Shown: positions 29,213 to 37,615 of the stretch, in pieces
How positions within the stretch are numbered: position 1 is the stretch's first letter
Layout: each line of letters starts with the position of its first letter
Assembly: GCF_900636545.1 (NCBI RefSeq)
Contig: NZ_LR134290.1
Span: 2,418,001-2,482,000 of the forward strand
Direction: 5' to 3'
From: Pseudomonas mendocina
GTDB lineage: Bacteria; Pseudomonadota; Gammaproteobacteria; Pseudomonadales; Pseudomonadaceae
DNA length: 64,000 nucleotides
Notes under the pieces: model-generated
What the model saw: the letters and a program-made list of their open reading frames with translations, nothing else
The model's database searches: none
Told to the model about the DNA's origin: nothing
Translations under genes and position numbers: made by a program

Positions 29213-30073
29213 TCAGCGTGGCAGTTCGATGCGGGCGGTTTCACCGGGTACCTGAGGCCAGTCCCCAGCGGCCCAGCGCTTGCGCGCCTGGTCGATCAGC
29301 TCCGCGCTGCTGGCGACGAAGTTCCAGTTCATCCGTCGTGGCCCGATGGGCTCGCCGCCGATCAGCGCCAGGTGGCACTCGCCGCAGGCGCTGAGCAGTG
29401 GCGTTTCACCCGCCGGAATCACCGCCATGGCGTGAGCAGGCAGCGTTTCGCCGTCCAGCTCGGCTTCGCCTTCGATCAGGTACAGGGCGCGCTCGCTGTG
29501 CTCGTTTGGGATCAGCAGGCTGGCCCCGGCCGCCAGCCGTAGCTCGGCGTAAAGCGTCGGTGAGCGAACCGGTACCGGCGACTCGAGACAGAAACCGGTG
29601 CCGGCGATCAGGGTGATCTGCACCCCCATGGCATCGCTGCGTGGCAACGATCCGGCAGGGTGGTAGCTGTAGGCAGGCTCGCACTGTTCCTCGGCTTCCG
29701 GCAGCGCCAGCCACACCTGCAGGCCGTGCGTGCGTTTGTTCTGTCCCAACTGCGAGGGCGGCGTGCGTTCGACATGGGCCACTGCTCGCCCGGCAGTCAT
29801 CCAGCTGACGTCACCAGGGCCGACCAGTTGGTCGGAACCCAGGCTGTCCTTGTGCTGCAACTGGCCTTCGAACAGATAGGTGAGGGTGGACAGGCCGATA
29901 TGCGGATGCTGGGCAATGTTCAAGCCGCTGCCGGCCGGGTAGTCCTGCTCGAGCATGTGATCGAAGAAGACGAAGGGGCCGATGCTGCGAAAACGCGCTG
30001 AGGGCAGGGGGCGCAGGATCGGCTGGCCGGCGATGTCTTCGGCGCGTGGGCGGATAAGCTGCAGCTCGCTCAT
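29213..30073 (-). CDS. pirin family protein
   Basis: A 286-residue bicupin. The N-terminal cupin has FVFFDHMLEQDYPAGSGLNIAQHPHIGLSTLTYLFEG in pieces, with the His-x-His and Glu metal ligands of pirins (HPHIG, then HKDS). The C-terminal cupin is less conserved. Bacterial pirins have been reported as quercetinase-like dioxygenases or regulators; the activity here is unknown. ATG 30073 overlaps the osmC-like stop by four bases (ATGA), so the two are one operon, plausibly linked to oxidative or electrophile stress. Confidence 0.88.
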   Translation of the reverse strand: MSELQLIRPRAEDIAGQPILRPLPSARFRSIGPFVFFDHMLEQDYPAGSGLNIAQHPHIGLSTLTYLFEGQLQHKDSLGSDQLVGPGDVSWMTAGRAVAHVERTPPSQLGQNKRTHGLQVWLALPEAEEQCEPAYSYHPAGSLPRSDAMGVQITLIAGTGFCLESPVPVRSPTLYAELRLAAGASLLIPNEHSERALYLIEGEAELDGETLPAHAMAVIPAGETPLLSACGECHLALIGGEPIGPRRMNWNFVASSAELIDQARKRWAAGDWPQVPGETARIELPR

Positions 30074-30471
30074 GCCTGGGCTCCGGCCAGACGGGTTTGC
30101 ACCTGGATGTCGGTGGTGGTCATCAACTTGTGAATGGGGCATTTGTCGGCGACGCGCAGCAATTGCTGGCGCTGCGCATCGTCCAGCGGCCCCTTGAGCG
30201 ACAGCTCCACGATCAGGCGGTAGTTGCCTTGACGTTCTTCGCTGTCGTCACGCTCGACGCTGACGTCGATGCCTTCCAGCGGCAGGCCGCGCTGGCGTGC
30301 GTAGAGCAGCAGGGTCATGGCTTTGCAGGTGCCGAGCGACGCGTCGAACAGGTCGTGCGGGTCGGGGCCGACCCCGTCGCCGCCAAGTTCGGGCGAAACG
30401 TCGCCGAGCAACTGGTGAGAACCGATTTCGATCTGCTGCTGCAGACCCTTGCTGTTATGAATACGGATCAT
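30070..30471 (-). CDS. OsmC family peroxiredoxin-like protein
   Basis: A 133-residue OsmC/Ohr superfamily protein that reduces organic hydroperoxides in characterised members. Both redox cysteines are present, one in DASLGTCKAMTLLLYARQRG (about residue 49) and one in VADKCPIHKLM (about 110). The N-terminal Arg/Glu environment seen in Ohr is less clear, so it is closer to the YhfA/OsmC branch. It is the first gene of the two-gene operon with pirin. Confidence 0.88.
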   Translation of the reverse strand: MIRIHNSKGLQQQIEIGSHQLLGDVSPELGGDGVGPDPHDLFDASLGTCKAMTLLLYARQRGLPLEGIDVSVERDDSEERQGNYRLIVELSLKGPLDDAQRQQLLRVADKCPIHKLMTTTDIQVQTRLAGAQA

Positions 30472-30529
30472 GGCGCTTCCTTGGTAGGCGTGACGGCAAT
30501 GTCCGCCAGCCTAGCCCAGGCCGCCCCGA

Positions 30530-31924
30530 TCACACCAGTGCCGACAGCCGTACGTCGGCGCCCAAGACGCGCAACAGGCGTCTGTGTCCATCGACGATGG
30601 GCACGGACACGGTAAAGCAGAAGTCATCGGTCGCCGAAGAGCGATAGACCTGGGTGATGTGTGGCTCCATCTGTTCGGCAACGGCACGAAACCAGGGGCG
30701 CTGGCTCCAGTCGCGGCCGCGACAACTGGGACTTTCGCTGTGTGCCACATCGGCGGCGAAGATGTTCTCGGAAATCTGCACACCGCGGTTGTCGACCAGG
30801 TAGAACAGCTCGAAACGGCTGTCGCGCGCGAGGGTCTCGCCGAGCAGGCGTTCAGCTGCTGCCATGTCGCCGGCCAGTTCGGAGCGTGTCGCCAGCAGCT
30901 CGACGCTGGCACGCACGGCTGCGTGAATTTCCAGGCGGAAGTCACCCAGCCCGGCAAGCAGACGGTCGCCGTCCTCACGTACGGCCTTGCTGTGATGCAG
31001 TACCTGGCCGGCCTTGCCAAGCAGCTCGCCCGCGACCTGGGCGATGCTTTGTACGTCACCGTTGATCGAGCGCACGGCCTGGCCGATCTGCTCGGTGCCC
31101 GCGGCGATCTGCCCGACCTGGGCGTCCAGGCGATCCATGGCCTGGCGCGTGCTGTCCAGGCCCTGGCTGACCGCGAGGATGCCGCTGCGGCCGTCGGCCA
31201 CGGCCTGGTTCATATGCTGGCCGGCATCGCCAAGCTGGTACATGCCTTCACGAAAGCGTTCGATGATGTCACTGACTTGTCCGGTCGCGTCGGTGGTATG
31301 GCCGGCTAGGCGGCGTACCTCTTCGGCGACGACGGCGAAGCCGCGGCCATGGTCGCCAGCGCGAGCGGCCTCGATGGCGGCGTTCAGGGCCAGCAGGTTG
31401 GTCTGCTGGGAGATGCTGGCAATCACGCCGATGACCTTGCTCACTTCATCCAGTTGTCCGGCCAGTTGCCCGATTACCTGAGCCAGCTGCGCTTCGCTGG
31501 CATCGATCACTTCGACCTGGCGCAGCACAGCCTGACCACTCTGCTGGCATTGCCGCAGGGTGGCCGAAACCTCGGCGGACAGCCGCGCGACCTCGCCGGC
31601 ACCAGGCACAAGCTCGGCATCCAGCGTGGTGGTGACTTGTTCGCTGGCGCTGGCGATCAGCTCCGAGGACTGCGCCAGGGTCTGCCCGCTCTGCTGGTTG
31701 GCGGCGGCAATACGCGCCAGTTCCGGCGCGTGTGCGGCGATGCCGACGGCAGCGCCGAGGCTGGTGCGTATGCGTTCCTGAAGGCTGGCGCTGAAGTCGT
31801 TCAGGCGCACCATCCACTGATAGTGTTCCGGCAGGCGGATGGTGAGGTCGTGCTGATGGAAGAGTGCATCCAATGCGATGTCGCCTTCGGTCTTACGGGC
31901 CGGCTTGCGCAGTAACTGCAACAT
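30530..31924 (-). CDS. soluble methyl-accepting chemotaxis protein with C-terminal PDC-like sensor
   Basis: A 464-residue receptor-like protein with no transmembrane helix or HAMP. The signalling hairpin tip is [18 protein letters not shown] (about 173-190) followed by [20 protein letters not shown]. The C-terminal 130 residues look like a PDC/Cache sensor: [15 protein letters not shown] (about 374-388), [14 protein letters not shown] (404-417) and [21 protein letters not shown] (423-443). The sensor therefore follows the signalling domain, the reverse of typical receptors, and should be cytoplasmic. Ligand and cluster membership are unknown. Confidence 0.85.
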   Translation of the reverse strand: MLQLLRKPARKTEGDIALDALFHQHDLTIRLPEHYQWMVRLNDFSASLQERIRTSLGAAVGIAAHAPELARIAAANQQSGQTLAQSSELIASASEQVTTTLDAELVPGAGEVARLSAEVSATLRQCQQSGQAVLRQVEVIDASEAQLAQVIGQLAGQLDEVSKVIGVIASISQQTNLLALNAAIEAARAGDHGRGFAVVAEEVRRLAGHTTDATGQVSDIIERFREGMYQLGDAGQHMNQAVADGRSGILAVSQGLDSTRQAMDRLDAQVGQIAAGTEQIGQAVRSINGDVQSIAQVAGELLGKAGQVLHHSKAVREDGDRLLAGLGDFRLEIHAAVRASVELLATRSELAGDMAAAERLLGETLARDSRFELFYLVDNRGVQISENIFAADVAHSESPSCRGRDWSQRPWFRAVAEQMEPHITQVYRSSATDDFCFTVSVPIVDGHRRLLRVLGADVRLSALV

Positions 31925-32147
31925 GATGATTCCCCTGTCTGATCTGACGAGGGCATTGCAAGCCAGGTGCCATCATTCGCCGGCGTTTCCCTGGCCGCTA
32001 GGCGCCGTTAGCAGGCTATCGATGTACTGCATTGGTGCGCGCTTCGCTCGTGTGTTTCATCGCGGTGCGTAAGGTGCATGGGGGCCCCGCCGAACTTGGC
32101 CTGCGAGTCGGCGGTCTATGCTGCTCGAACCGTCAGGAGGACTCGCT

Positions 32148-33176
32148 TTGCTCAAATCTCGAACGATGCCATGGATATTCGCGCTCAGTGCGATGATCGC
32201 CTGCAGTGCTCAGGCCAGGGAATACCGTTATAGCGACGCCCATCTGCACTACGTCGACTTCTTCCAGGAAAGTGCGGGCATGGATGAGCTGCTGGAGAAG
32301 ATGGCGCAGAACAACGTCGATCACGTGATGTTCTCCGGCATCCCGGTGGCCAAGAAGTGGGACGAGGACGAGCCCAAACGTCCGCGCTATTACGCGGGTG
32401 ACGATGCCAATGCCTATTGGTACAGCGCCACCGATGTGTTCATCGCCGACGCCTACAAGCGTTTGCCGGCCGAGCAACGCAAACGCTTCCACCCGTTTCT
32501 TTCCGGCTTCAACCCCAATGACAAGAACGCCGATGCCCATATTCGCCGCATGCTGGAGCTCGACCCTGGCCTGTGGCAGGGCATCGGCGAAGTCTTTACT
32601 CGGCATGACGACCTCACCGCGCTGATTCATGGCAGTGCTCCCCGTGCCAACAATGAGGCGCTGGCGCGGGTCTTTCACCTGGCTGCCGAATACGACCTGC
32701 CGGTGATGCTGCACTCGAACATCACCTCCAAGCGGGAGCGTGAGCCGATCTACCTGGAGGAAATCGAGGCGCCGCTGCGCAACCATCCGCATGTACGTTT
32801 CATCTGGGCGCATGCTGGCACCAGTGCCGAGATCCACCGTCACCAGGAGAAGCTCGATTTCCTCATGGACACGGTCGAACGCATGCTGGGTCAATACCCG
32901 AATCTGTACATCGATCTGTCCTGGACCATGTTGCGGCCCTATTTACTGGACGAAAATGGCAAGCCCGACGAGAAATGGGTGCATCTGGTCAGCAGCTATC
33001 CGGAGCGCTTCATGTTGGGGTCGGACGTGGTTGGGCGCTTCGGCAACCTGGGCGAGTACATGAAAGGTTTCGATCCCTTCCTCGATGCATTGCCCGAGGA
33101 TGTCGCGCACAAGGTCGCGCGCGACAATTTCCTGTCCATTCTGCCGCGCCGGGTGCAGGCCGAGCTGGATCGATAG
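32148..33176 (+). CDS. exported amidohydrolase family protein
   Basis: A 342-residue TIM-barrel hydrolase of the amidohydrolase-2 type. TTG 32148 is chosen as start: AGGAGG at 32135-32140 is ideally spaced, and it gives a signal peptide MLKSRTMPWIFALSAMIACS ending AQA. Metal-site residues are visible as SDAHLHYVDF (HxH), MLHSNI (His) and FIWAHAG (His), and the C-terminal Asp in LGSDVVGRFG. Substrate unknown. The 223-base gap upstream (31925-32147) has no gene; it contains a CCGCCGA...TCGGCGG repeat near 32087-32114. Confidence 0.82.
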   Translation: MLKSRTMPWIFALSAMIACSAQAREYRYSDAHLHYVDFFQESAGMDELLEKMAQNNVDHVMFSGIPVAKKWDEDEPKRPRYYAGDDANAYWYSATDVFIADAYKRLPAEQRKRFHPFLSGFNPNDKNADAHIRRMLELDPGLWQGIGEVFTRHDDLTALIHGSAPRANNEALARVFHLAAEYDLPVMLHSNITSKREREPIYLEEIEAPLRNHPHVRFIWAHAGTSAEIHRHQEKLDFLMDTVERMLGQYPNLYIDLSWTMLRPYLLDENGKPDEKWVHLVSSYPERFMLGSDVVGRFGNLGEYMKGFDPFLDALPEDVAHKVARDNFLSILPRRVQAELDR

Positions 33177-33242
33177 CAGGGTTGTCATCAGGCTGTCACT
33201 CGGGCGTCATAGGCTCGCGCTCATCTCAACGAGGAGCGCACC

Positions 33243-33707
33243 ATGCATTACACCCGAGTGGCCATGATGGCCGGTCTATTCGCCTGGGTAGGCCTGAGCC
33301 AGGCCGAGGTTCGCGTAGAAGGGCCGGTGGAATACGGCATCTTCAGCAGCCAGTACCAGGATTTTCAGCCGGGCGAGCGCGTGCTGACGCGCGGCGACCA
33401 GGCCATCCAGCGCACCGAACAGATTCCCGCCAAGCTCGGCACCAAGTTCGGCATGCGCTACAGCCTGGCCGGCAAGCGTGAGGGCGACGCGCCGCTGACG
33501 TTGCTGTACCTCACGCCTGGGGTGGTCACCGCGGATGGCCAGCGTCACGACAAGTTCGAAGTGCAGCAGAAGCTGGTAGTCGGTGCGCCGCAGGACGTGA
33601 TGGCCTTCGAATTCACCGAGCATCACGAAGTGGTGCCCGGTGAGTGGCACTTCATCGTCTACCAGGGCGACCGCAAGCTCGCCGAGCAGCGCTTCACGGT
33701 GCGTTGA
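33243..33707 (+). CDS. DUF3859 family exported protein
   Basis: A 154-residue protein with a signal peptide (MHYTRVAMMAGLFAWVGLSQA) and a beta-rich body. The sequence VEGPVEYGIFSSQYQDF at the mature N-terminus and GEWHFIVYQGDRKLAEQRFTV at the end are typical of DUF3859. Function is unknown. The start follows ACGAGGAGCGCACC. Its stop codon abuts the dgkA stop codon on the other strand (TGATCA at 33705-33710) with no gap. Confidence 0.8.
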   Translation: MHYTRVAMMAGLFAWVGLSQAEVRVEGPVEYGIFSSQYQDFQPGERVLTRGDQAIQRTEQIPAKLGTKFGMRYSLAGKREGDAPLTLLYLTPGVVTADGQRHDKFEVQQKLVVGAPQDVMAFEFTEHHEVVPGEWHFIVYQGDRKLAEQRFTVR

Positions 33708-34094
33708 TCAGAGCAGGATGATCGTCCAGGTCAGGACGACCACCAGCAGCGCGACCATCTGCGCCGCGCTGCCCATGTCCTTGGCCTGCTTGGACAGCGG
33801 GTGCAGGTTCAGCGAGATGCGGTCGACCACTGCCTCGATGGCGGAATTGAGCAGCTCTACTACCAGTGCCAGCAGCGGCACGATCACCAGCAATACGCGC
33901 TCGGTGCGGCTGACATCGACCAGACAGGCCAGCGGCAGCAGTAGCAGGTTCAACCAGACCAGTTGACGGAAAGCCGCTTCGCCCTGATAGGCCGCGCGCA
34001 GCCCGGCCAGCGAGTAGCCGGTGGCGTCGAGGATGCGCGCCAGGCCGCGGCGGCCCTTGAACGAGAGAGCGTCGAGATCGGAGCTTTCGTTCAT
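33708..34094 (-). CDS. dgkA: diacylglycerol kinase
   Basis: Phosphorylates diacylglycerol to phosphatidic acid in the inner membrane, recycling diacylglycerol left by phospholipid-consuming transferases. It has 128 residues and three helices. The family signature VVELLNSAIEAVVDRI (with the catalytic Glu and metal-binding Glu/Asn) is clear, as is GYSLAGLRAAYQGEAAFRQL near the N-terminus. ATG 34094 overlaps the inaA stop by four bases; an in-frame start six codons upstream is less likely. It is the last gene of the methyltransferase-inaA-dgkA operon next to colS, and dgkA is a known ColR target in P. putida as I recall. Confidence 0.93.
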   Translation of the reverse strand: MNESSDLDALSFKGRRGLARILDATGYSLAGLRAAYQGEAAFRQLVWLNLLLLPLACLVDVSRTERVLLVIVPLLALVVELLNSAIEAVVDRISLNLHPLSKQAKDMGSAAQMVALLVVVLTWTIILL

Positions 34095-34795
34095 GGATGC
34101 AGCCCGCCCCATGGGGCGTTCCGCGCTTGCTGGTAGGCCTGGCGCAGGTAACTCATGTCCGCCTCGGGCATGGCGCCACGGTGTCGGTCCAACTGGCCCA
34201 GATCGCGCCGCGAGGCGCTGGCGACCCGCCAGCGGCGTCGGCTTTTTTCCAGATCCAGGAGGGCGATATCCACGTCGCCATCGCTACGGGCTTTGACGAA
34301 CAGGTGCTTGGCGTAGCAGCAGCCGTGTTGCCAGCCGCCCAGGTGCAGGCGCGCCAGCGTTACGGCCAGGCGTTGCAGCATGACCTGGTTGAGCTGCTGC
34401 GTACGGGGCTCGTCGTACCACTGCTCCAGGCTGACGAAGCCTGGCAATGCTTCGGTGACCAGCAATGCCTGCCAGTGCCCGGCCTGCTTGCGGGCCGAGC
34501 AGTAAACGATGTTTGGTGTGCGAATGCCGAGGCGGGCAAAGGCGCGATAGGCCTGCAGCTCGCGCAGAATGGTCGGCCTGCCCAACGGGTGGCGCAGCGA
34601 GCGATAGGTATGCCCACTCTGGTACTTGCAATACAGCAGCGGCCTGTTGCTGTCCCAGTGTTGCAACAGACGAACGCCGCTTTCACCGCCACGTCGCTGG
34701 TTGGCTGGTTCCACCCATTCGCCAGGGCTGTGCCACCAGCGATCGAACTCGGTAGAGGGCAGGGCGGCCAGCGCCTGTTCGCTGAGGATTCCCAT
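34091..34795 (-). CDS. inaA: InaA/lipopolysaccharide kinase family protein
   Basis: A 234-residue protein of the lipopolysaccharide kinase (Kdo/WaaP-like) family. The eukaryotic-kinase-like core shows LARLHLGGWQHGCCYAKHLF (catalytic loop) and VDIALLDLEKSRRRW (metal-binding Asp). The N-terminal SGHTYRSLRHPLGRPTILRE is typical of InaA. Its start is one base after the methyltransferase stop and its end overlaps dgkA by four bases. Action on lipopolysaccharide core or another envelope substrate is inferred from family and context. Confidence 0.85.
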   Translation of the reverse strand: MGILSEQALAALPSTEFDRWWHSPGEWVEPANQRRGGESGVRLLQHWDSNRPLLYCKYQSGHTYRSLRHPLGRPTILRELQAYRAFARLGIRTPNIVYCSARKQAGHWQALLVTEALPGFVSLEQWYDEPRTQQLNQVMLQRLAVTLARLHLGGWQHGCCYAKHLFVKARSDGDVDIALLDLEKSRRRWRVASASRRDLGQLDRHRGAMPEADMSYLRQAYQQARNAPWGGLHP

Positions 34796-34796
34796 G

Positions 34797-35486
34797 TCAG
34801 GCCACCTTGCGCAGCACGTAGGTGCGCCACATGGCATAACCGGGCAGGAAGTCCAGGTGGTCCAGGATGGCGAAGCCGGCCTGGTGGAACTCATCCTCCA
34901 CCGTCTTGCGGGGAACGACGAAGCGGTTCTGGTTCTCCGTAGCCCGGCCTTGAGCGGCGCGCCGGGCCTCCAGGCGCCGGCGTTTCCAGGCCTTGTAGTT
35001 GCCGTCGACCCACAGCGAGACGATCACCGTGTCGCGGCTGACGCGATGAAACTCGCGAAGGATGGCCAGCCGGTGTTCGCTCGACTCGATGTGATGCAGC
35101 AGGCGGATGCAGAAGATGCAGTCCACCGCATTGCTCCCCAGGTCGATATCGAAGGCCGAGGTGCGGAAGCTGTTGACTCGTGCGACGACCTCGGGAGCTT
35201 GTGCGGCGCGGGCTGTGGCAAGCATGTCGGCCGAGTTGTCAGCGGCGAAGATCACCCGGTTCGGCTGCTCGCAGAGCATTGGCCAGAAACGGCCAGCGCC
35301 GCAGGGCAGGTCGAGCACCAGATTCGGCTGATCGGCCATCTGCAATGCACGACGCGCGACCTGGACATCACGCCAATGCGACAGGCGCCTGGACAAGCCG
35401 TCCTGATGCTTGTGCAGATATTGCTGGGCGTGCTCGAAATCGTACTTGCGGGAGAAATCCAGTTCGATGGGGCTGGGCTTGGGCAT
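34797..35486 (-). CDS. class I SAM-dependent methyltransferase next to colS
   Basis: A 229-residue enzyme. The SAM-binding motif I is LVLDLPCGAGRFWPML, the acidic residue after strand 2 is in VIFAADNSADMLATAR, and FCIRLLHHIESSEHRLAILREF is the family-typical motif III region. It is the first gene of the operon with inaA and dgkA. In P. putida an equivalent methyltransferase gene lies beside colRS and belongs to its regulon (recalled). The substrate is unknown; an envelope role is suggested by its neighbours. Confidence 0.85.
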   Translation of the reverse strand: MPKPSPIELDFSRKYDFEHAQQYLHKHQDGLSRRLSHWRDVQVARRALQMADQPNLVLDLPCGAGRFWPMLCEQPNRVIFAADNSADMLATARAAQAPEVVARVNSFRTSAFDIDLGSNAVDCIFCIRLLHHIESSEHRLAILREFHRVSRDTVIVSLWVDGNYKAWKRRRLEARRAAQGRATENQNRFVVPRKTVEDEFHQAGFAILDHLDFLPGYAMWRTYVLRKVA

Positions 35487-35555
35487 GACGAACGTCCCTT
35501 GATGGATACGTTCGTTACCTTAGAGAGCCGCATATCAAGGTCGCGTCAAAGGGGC

Positions 35556-35571
35556 GTGAAAATTTCGTCAA
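35556..35571 (-). promoter_or_regulatory. candidate ColR box before the methyltransferase-inaA-dgkA operon
   Basis: Minus strand TTGACGAAATTTTCAC, overlapping the last codons of colS and about 70 bases before the methyltransferase start. It differs at two positions from the ColR consensus I remember, (T/C)(T/C)NA(C/G)NN(T/C)TTTTTCAC. The sequence is observed; the consensus is from memory and binding is inferred. Confidence 0.45.
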
Positions 35572-36839
35572 GCATCCTCCTCGTTCAACGTGACGCGGAA
35601 GCGGGTGCTGCCAGGTTCACTCTGCAGGCTTACGCTCCAACCCTGCTTGGCACAGATGCGTTTGACCAGCGAGAGACCCAGGCCGAGACCTTCGCCACGG
35701 GCCTGCGCGCCACGCACGAATGGCTGGAAGATGCGCTCGTGCTGCTCGGCGGGAATACCGGCGCCGCTGTCCTCGATGCGAAATGCGCCCGGCTCGAGAA
35801 TCAGGCGCACCTCGCCACGCTCGGTGTAGTGCAGGGCATTGCGTAGCAGATTGGCCATCACCGTGGCGAGAAAGGTCGCGTTGTAGCGCCCGTCATCCTG
35901 GCCTTCCTCGATAAGCTGGAAATCCAGTCCCTTTTCCTTCATCAGTGCGCCCCAGCGGCTGGCCTGCTCCTGGGCGACGGCTGCCAGGCCTCGATCACCG
36001 ACCAGGACGGCTTCATTGGTCTTGTCGCGAGCCAGCTGCATGAACGTCTGCACCAGTTCGCGCATTTCCTCGCTGGCGCGGGCAATACGGGCCACCTGTT
36101 CTTTTTCGCGTGGGCTCAACGGCGCCTCACTCAACAGTTCGCAGGAGGTGGCGATGACCATCAGCGGTGTGCGTAGCTCGTGGCTGACGTCGCTGGTGAA
36201 CAGGCGTTCTCGCTCCAGTGACTGGCGCACCTGGCCTAATGTGCTGTCGAAGGCGGCGGCCAGTTGGCCGATTTCATCGTTGGGGTAGTCGGGCGCCAAG
36301 GGGGGCGCCAGTGGGTGCAACTGGTCGCGGTGGCGTACCTGCTGGGCGAGCCGACTGATCGGCGCCATCACCTTGCGCGCCATCATCAGGCCCAGGCCCC
36401 AGGCGGCGATCACGGTGAGCAGGAAACCCGCCAACACCACGTTGAACAGTGCGTTTTCCCGTGCTTCGAACTCCTGCTGCTCCTGCACCAGCAGGTAGGT
36501 CTCGCCATTGATCTTCTGCACGTAGACGTAATACGCCTCATCGCCGCTGACGACCTCGTTGAAACCTTCCTGCAGCCCATCGTATTCGGGCGGAATCGCA
36601 TAGTCGGGGTAGTTGGACGAGAAGAAACGGGTGCTGGAGTCCAGGCGCGGAGGGCGTCCCTGGCGGATATCCTCGTTCAGCGTTTCGCCCAACTCGCGGC
36701 TCATCTCCTGGGAAACCAGGTGTTCCTCGATGAAATGCACCACGCCGACGATACTCAACGAGAACAGCCCGCTGACCACCGCAGTCATCAGGATGAAGGC
36801 GATCAGAATGCGCCGCTCGAACGGCTGCTTAGACAGCAT
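35568..36839 (-). CDS. colS: sensor histidine kinase ColS
   Basis: Membrane kinase of 423 residues controlling envelope homeostasis with ColR. Two helices (about 12-34 and 132-154) enclose a roughly 95-residue periplasmic region. In it, HFIEEH (His35, Glu38) and an ExxE motif EARE (125-128) resemble the metal-binding residues described for P. putida ColS, which senses excess zinc and iron (recalled). HAMP follows, then the phospho-His in FTSDVSHELRTPLMV, the N-box LLRNALHYTERG and GEGLGLGLSL. The ATG at 36839 overlaps colR by 11 bases. Confidence 0.9.
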   Translation of the reverse strand: MLSKQPFERRILIAFILMTAVVSGLFSLSIVGVVHFIEEHLVSQEMSRELGETLNEDIRQGRPPRLDSSTRFFSSNYPDYAIPPEYDGLQEGFNEVVSGDEAYYVYVQKINGETYLLVQEQQEFEARENALFNVVLAGFLLTVIAAWGLGLMMARKVMAPISRLAQQVRHRDQLHPLAPPLAPDYPNDEIGQLAAAFDSTLGQVRQSLERERLFTSDVSHELRTPLMVIATSCELLSEAPLSPREKEQVARIARASEEMRELVQTFMQLARDKTNEAVLVGDRGLAAVAQEQASRWGALMKEKGLDFQLIEEGQDDGRYNATFLATVMANLLRNALHYTERGEVRLILEPGAFRIEDSGAGIPAEQHERIFQPFVRGAQARGEGLGLGLSLVKRICAKQGWSVSLQSEPGSTRFRVTLNEEDA

Positions 36840-37512
36840 CGGCGCTCTCCGCCAGGCGATAACCGACCCCGTGAATGGTGTGCAGCAGCGGCGTGGGGAA
36901 GGGTTTGTCGAGCACCTGGCGTAACTGGTGGACATGGCTGCGCAGGCTGTCACTGTCCGGGCAGTCGTCGCCCCACAGGGCTTCTTCCAGCGCTTCACGG
37001 CGTACCACTGCCGGGCTGCGTTGCATGAGGATGGCCAGCAGCTTGAGGCCCAACGGGTTGAGCTTGAGCAACTGACCGGCGCGACTGACGTGCAGGGTAT
37101 CGAGGTCGTAGTTGAGATCGGCGACCTGCAACTGACGTTTGCGACTGCCGCGGCTACGGCGCAGGATCGCTTCGATGCGCGCTACCAGTTCGGAGAGGGC
37201 GAAAGGCTTGATCAGGTAGTCGTCAGCGCCGGCGTTGAGCCCCTGCAGGCGGTCATCCAGCGCATCGCGCGCGGTGAGCATGAGGATCGGCACCTCGCTG
37301 CGGCCGTCCTCGCGCAGGCGCTTGCACACCTGATAGCCGTCGATGCCTGGCAACATGATGTCCAGCACGATCAGGTCGTAGTGGCCGCTGCTGGCCAGGT
37401 GCAGGCCGCTCAGACCGTCCTGCGCGCAGTCGACGGAAAAGCCCTTGAGCTGCAAATAGTCGAGCACGTTGGCGAGGATGTCTCGGTTGTCTTCGATGAC
37501 CAGAATGCGCAT
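36829..37512 (-). CDS. colR: response regulator ColR (OmpR family)
   Basis: A 227-residue transcription factor. The receiver shows EDN, the phospho-Asp in YDLIVLDIMLPGIDGYQV and the conserved Lys in DDYLIKPFAL. The C-terminal winged helix has RREALEEALWGDDCPDSDSL and the recognition helix SLRSHVHQLRQVLDK, ending GYRLAE. It is divergent from the LtaS-like operon across 103 bases that contain an exact match to the recalled ColR box. Confidence 0.92.
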   Translation of the reverse strand: MRILVIEDNRDILANVLDYLQLKGFSVDCAQDGLSGLHLASSGHYDLIVLDIMLPGIDGYQVCKRLREDGRSEVPILMLTARDALDDRLQGLNAGADDYLIKPFALSELVARIEAILRRSRGSRKRQLQVADLNYDLDTLHVSRAGQLLKLNPLGLKLLAILMQRSPAVVRREALEEALWGDDCPDSDSLRSHVHQLRQVLDKPFPTPLLHTIHGVGYRLAESADAV

Positions 37513-37530
37513 CGCGGGTTATTCCTGGGT

Positions 37531-37546
37531 TTGACGATTTTTTCAC
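37531..37546 (+). promoter_or_regulatory. candidate ColR box before the LtaS-like operon
   Basis: TTGACGATTTTTTCAC matches every specified position of the ColR consensus (T/C)(T/C)NA(C/G)NN(T/C)TTTTTCAC as I recall it from P. putida. A partial repeat TTTGACGAG follows at 37552-37560. It lies between colR and the operon starting at 37616. The match is observed; regulation is inferred. Confidence 0.55.
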
Positions 37547-37615
37547 ACGGCTTTGACGAGAGGCTCACAGCTCGCCTCGCAGACTGCGGCTCGTTCATCC
37601 TACAAGGATCATACG

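Noticed and set aside
32087..32114. CCGCCGA...TCGGCGG inverted repeat before the exported amidohydrolase gene
   Set aside because: Seven pairs across a 14-base loop with no T-run; too weak to call a terminator or operator.
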